Shown here piece by piece: positions 60,931-64,000 of a DNA stretch of 64,000 nt. Origin of the DNA: Panonychus citri (taxonomy: Eukaryota; Arthropoda; Arachnida; Trombidiformes; Tetranychidae); NCBI RefSeq assembly GCF_014898815.1, contig NW_026515541.1:1302001-1366000 (forward strand). Direction: 5' to 3'. The notes beneath the pieces are model-generated. The model was not told where the DNA came from. It searched no databases and saw nothing but the letters and a program-made list of their open reading frames with translations. Within the stretch, counting starts at the first letter, position 1; the number at the start of each line of letters is the position of its first letter. The position numbers and the translations under genes were made by a program.

Positions 60931-63900
60931 TAAACCTGTTAACAATTAGGTTAATCATTGGAAACTTTGTAAAGGTGAAAAAAAAAGTTTTTACTCTCCA
61001 GGTAAAGATAATGAATTGAGATATGATAGACTCGTGAGAGAATTGAAATTGAAATAATAGTTTGAAGTTTATCATGATAACAATTAACGATTTCATCTTT
61101 AATTGTTGATAATCAAGAGTAAATCAAGTAATTTAAAACTTTTTCACAAATTGAAATGGATTAACTTTCGTCATCACCTTGATCATCATCATCATCTTAT
61201 TATCATCATTATATTATTGTTACTATTGTATAACATTTAATCTGTTGATTGTGTTGTTATCCAATATCAATTTCGTTGCTATTGTAAATACATTTTATTA
61301 CCTGTGAATGTGAATTAGATATTATCTACCTGTACTTAACTATCAGTGATTTAGTTAATTGTTAAGATGATATTAATGACAGTAAAAAAAAAAGAAATGC
61401 AAGTTAATCACTTAATCATAATCTTATAACAACAACAACAATAAGATGATAATATTGAATAACAATAATTACAATTGATTGAAAATTGAATCAATTGATA
61501 AATTATATTGTTTAGTAAATTGTTTCCAATATCAATTTACATTGAGATAAAAATTGATACCTGATTAAAGATTATGATTGAATGATCACTTTAATTTAAT
61601 TCTCATCAATTGATAATTTAATTTCATCTATTATCGGTCATTCAATATTATTTTGTTTTTCTCTATCTCTCTATCATCAGATTAATCAGATAATCCTCTT
61701 ACCGATTAGAAAGATTAGTGAAAGATTATCATTCTATTCTGATTGTTATTAATAGTCGATTGCAGTTCTGTTATAAAGTGTCAAAGGGCTAAAGTAGAAA
61801 TGGTCAATCAATAGTCAAAATCAGTTCGATTTTAACTTAGAACTTTTTTTTTCGTTTCGATTTCATTTCGTTCATATCAACTAATACATATTCAAATACA
61901 TGTAACTGTTTCATCATCTTAATCATCATCTTAATTACCTTGAGGTACCATTTTTTGTTTTATCAAATATTATATTATATTATTTCATGACGATTAGTTA
62001 AATTGATTGCTTACAATTAACGTTAATTGTGTCGTTGCTTTTTTTGTACATCTCTAAATATTGATAATTATTTGATTGTGGTTATGTGATGCTAATCGTT
62101 AACGTTTTCATTTTTTATTTTTTCAATACTTTATGATAAGTGATTAGTGATTAGTATCAATTGTAAGGATCGCAGTTTTAATCATTAATAATCACGAGTC
62201 ACTCTCTCGTCATCAACTAATTTAGTTAGATTAATTAAATTGATTACTGGTCAGTACACACTTACCACAAGAAAAACTTATCACAAGTCACCAGAAAGTA
62301 TTACATAAGGTGTGGTCCAATAGTATTTGCTGTTAATCAATCAATTATACCTGGAGCTTTAAATTGTACATATATTATATAAATATTCAAATAACAACAA
62401 CAACAACAATTTAAATTGATATTATTACAATTAACTGATTGGTTTGTTAAATGATAATCATATTAATCTGATCATTTTAACCGAAATCACGTCAATTGGA
62501 AAATTATATTAACATCATTTGATTTTATCTCATTTTCCAGGTAAAGTTAAAGTTTCTCTCAATTATTTTACAATTTAAATTGTGAATTAAAGTTTTAATT
62601 CAGTTAAAGGGGGAAAATTAATATTAATCGTTATTAAAATCGTAAACAATTGACACAAAATCATCATCATCATCTCTTATTGAACTGAATTAGAGATGAA
62701 CAATTTAACTTTACCTTTTCCTACTCAATATATTGGTTGTATTATTAATCTAATCAGATAATCAGTTGATTGTTGATTTAGTTAAACTCAATGAAAAGCA
62801 AATTAAGATTGGAGAATTAACTTTTTTTTTTATCAATTATACTCTTTATCGGGTGTGGTAAGTTGATTAATATGCAAAAAGTTTTATATATAATTATAAT
62901 TATCAATTTTAGTTAATCATTTTACAATTAACATCAATGATATCGGGTTTCAGTTGATTATGATAATTTTAAAATTCAATTTAAATGATTAGTTTTTCAC
63001 GGTTAACAATTTATTTCATGATATATAATTGTGATTGTAATTTACAATTGAATCAATGAGTTTGATTCTGATTTTTGTTTTTAAAATGAGTTACGTTTTG
63101 GTTTTTAATTGCTTCAGGCTTAATTGTTACAATTTAGTAATAATAGTTTTCAATTGCAATCTTGTTATCATGTAATTTTAGTTGTATGTGTGTGAGTGTA
63201 AGTTAATTGTAAGTAGGAGTTGATTTTGTTTTTTTCTCACTGATTAAATGACAATGAAACTAATTAATTAACTGCAGATGATCAACAGTTAATCACTTAC
63301 AGTTTAATAGTGAAGTTTTAATTTAGATTAATTAACTTCCGTTGTTTCAATTTTCAGCGATTTCAACGAAAAGTTAATCAACTGATTGTCAAGGTTTCAA
63401 TTAATCATTCAAATTCAAGGTTAATCATGTTTCCCAAATTCAATCAATACTTTTTTTTGATTGTTGTCAACTCTAAGTTATGGTTAATTTGATTTTGAAT
63501 CTTAATTAGTGTTGTAAGAAAACAAAACCCAATTACCAATTAGCAGATTAACGTGAACGTAAATTTTTTAATTTATTAATCAATTAATTAATAGGATGAT
63601 AAATGTGATCGTTGTAAAAAGTATTAAATTGTGATTAAGATTAAATTTGATTATTATTTAGATTGGTTACCTGTTGGATTAACCAAATTGGAGAGAGAAA
63701 TTGTTTTTTATTATTATTACTAATTATTGGAGAGATTAATAAAACAATTAATTAATTATTCATTGTAAATCACTTAATCATCAATGATTAACTTGATGAT
63801 TAAAAAAATGGTGATGATGATAATCAAATTTAAATGTGAATCTTTCATTATTTATTTAAATGAGTGACAAAAACTCTTGATGATATAACTTTAATCACCA

Positions 63901-64000
63901 ATATCTAAGGTAATTAAGGTAACAATTTATTAATTACTTTTACAAGAGGATTGAGGGTATTAAATGATGATGATTAGTATCATCATTGGTGATGATGATT
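60931..64000. other. Non-coding AT-rich DNA
   Basis: Dense CAATTA/TAATTG and TTAATTGTT words, some ATGATG tracts, no microsatellite longer than about 20 bases and no supported exon. Confidence 0.65.

Noticed and set aside
1..64000. tRNA, rRNA or CRISPR features
   Set aside because: No cloverleaf-like segments, rRNA-like blocks or regularly spaced repeat-spacer arrays were recognised; the repeats present are microsatellites and tandem duplications.

Overview
The window is eukaryotic, strongly AT-rich nuclear DNA from an animal. Three multi-exon genes with canonical GT-AG introns can be read: a 3' portion of an agrin-like extracellular-matrix gene (+), GBF1 (-) and ECSIT (+). The low-GC background, the abundant (GA)n and (ATG/CAT)n microsatellites, the 85-105 bp introns in housekeeping genes and the His/Gln/Asn tracts in proteins suggest an arthropod, most likely a mite. 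That taxonomic guess rests on composition and gene style only.

Layout. Positions 1-9519 are non-coding, with one weak candidate minus-strand exon and a 0.42 kb tandem duplication. Positions 9520-27732 carry agrin-like exons separated by 0.6-4.5 kb introns. They encode follistatin/Kazal modules, the short agrin 'GCC' linker, two laminin-EGF modules and a last Kazal module that runs directly into a stop. No SEA or laminin-G domain follows, and GBF1 begins convergently only 0.8 kb further on. GBF1 (28512-34671, four exons, about 1,955 residues) is an Arf guanine-nucleotide exchange factor with DCB, HUS and Sec7 domains. ECSIT (35166-36911, four exons, 485 residues) starts divergently about 0.5 kb away, so the two probably share a promoter region. 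A small unrecognised minus-strand C-terminal exon lies at 37120-37298.

From 37.3 kb to the end the DNA is gene-poor and very dense in CAATTA/TAATTG. A 3.85 kb segment is tandemly duplicated at 42469-50152. Each copy carries an intact 199-residue capsid-type Gag gene without zinc knuckle, protease or polymerase. The two copies differ at four positions in this gene, all synonymous. A 264 bp MITE with perfect 18 bp terminal inverted repeats and a TAA target duplication (PIF/Harbinger type) sits at 60667-60930.

Sequence quality matters here. Several agrin exons and both ends of GBF1 carry one-base frame slips, mostly in homopolymers, although conserved residues continue across them. Together with small imperfect tandem duplications this looks like patchy long-read consensus or gap-filling error rather than gene decay. 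The three named genes have no evident joint pathway: agrin is extracellular matrix, GBF1 is Golgi trafficking, and ECSIT is mitochondrial complex I assembly and Toll signalling.
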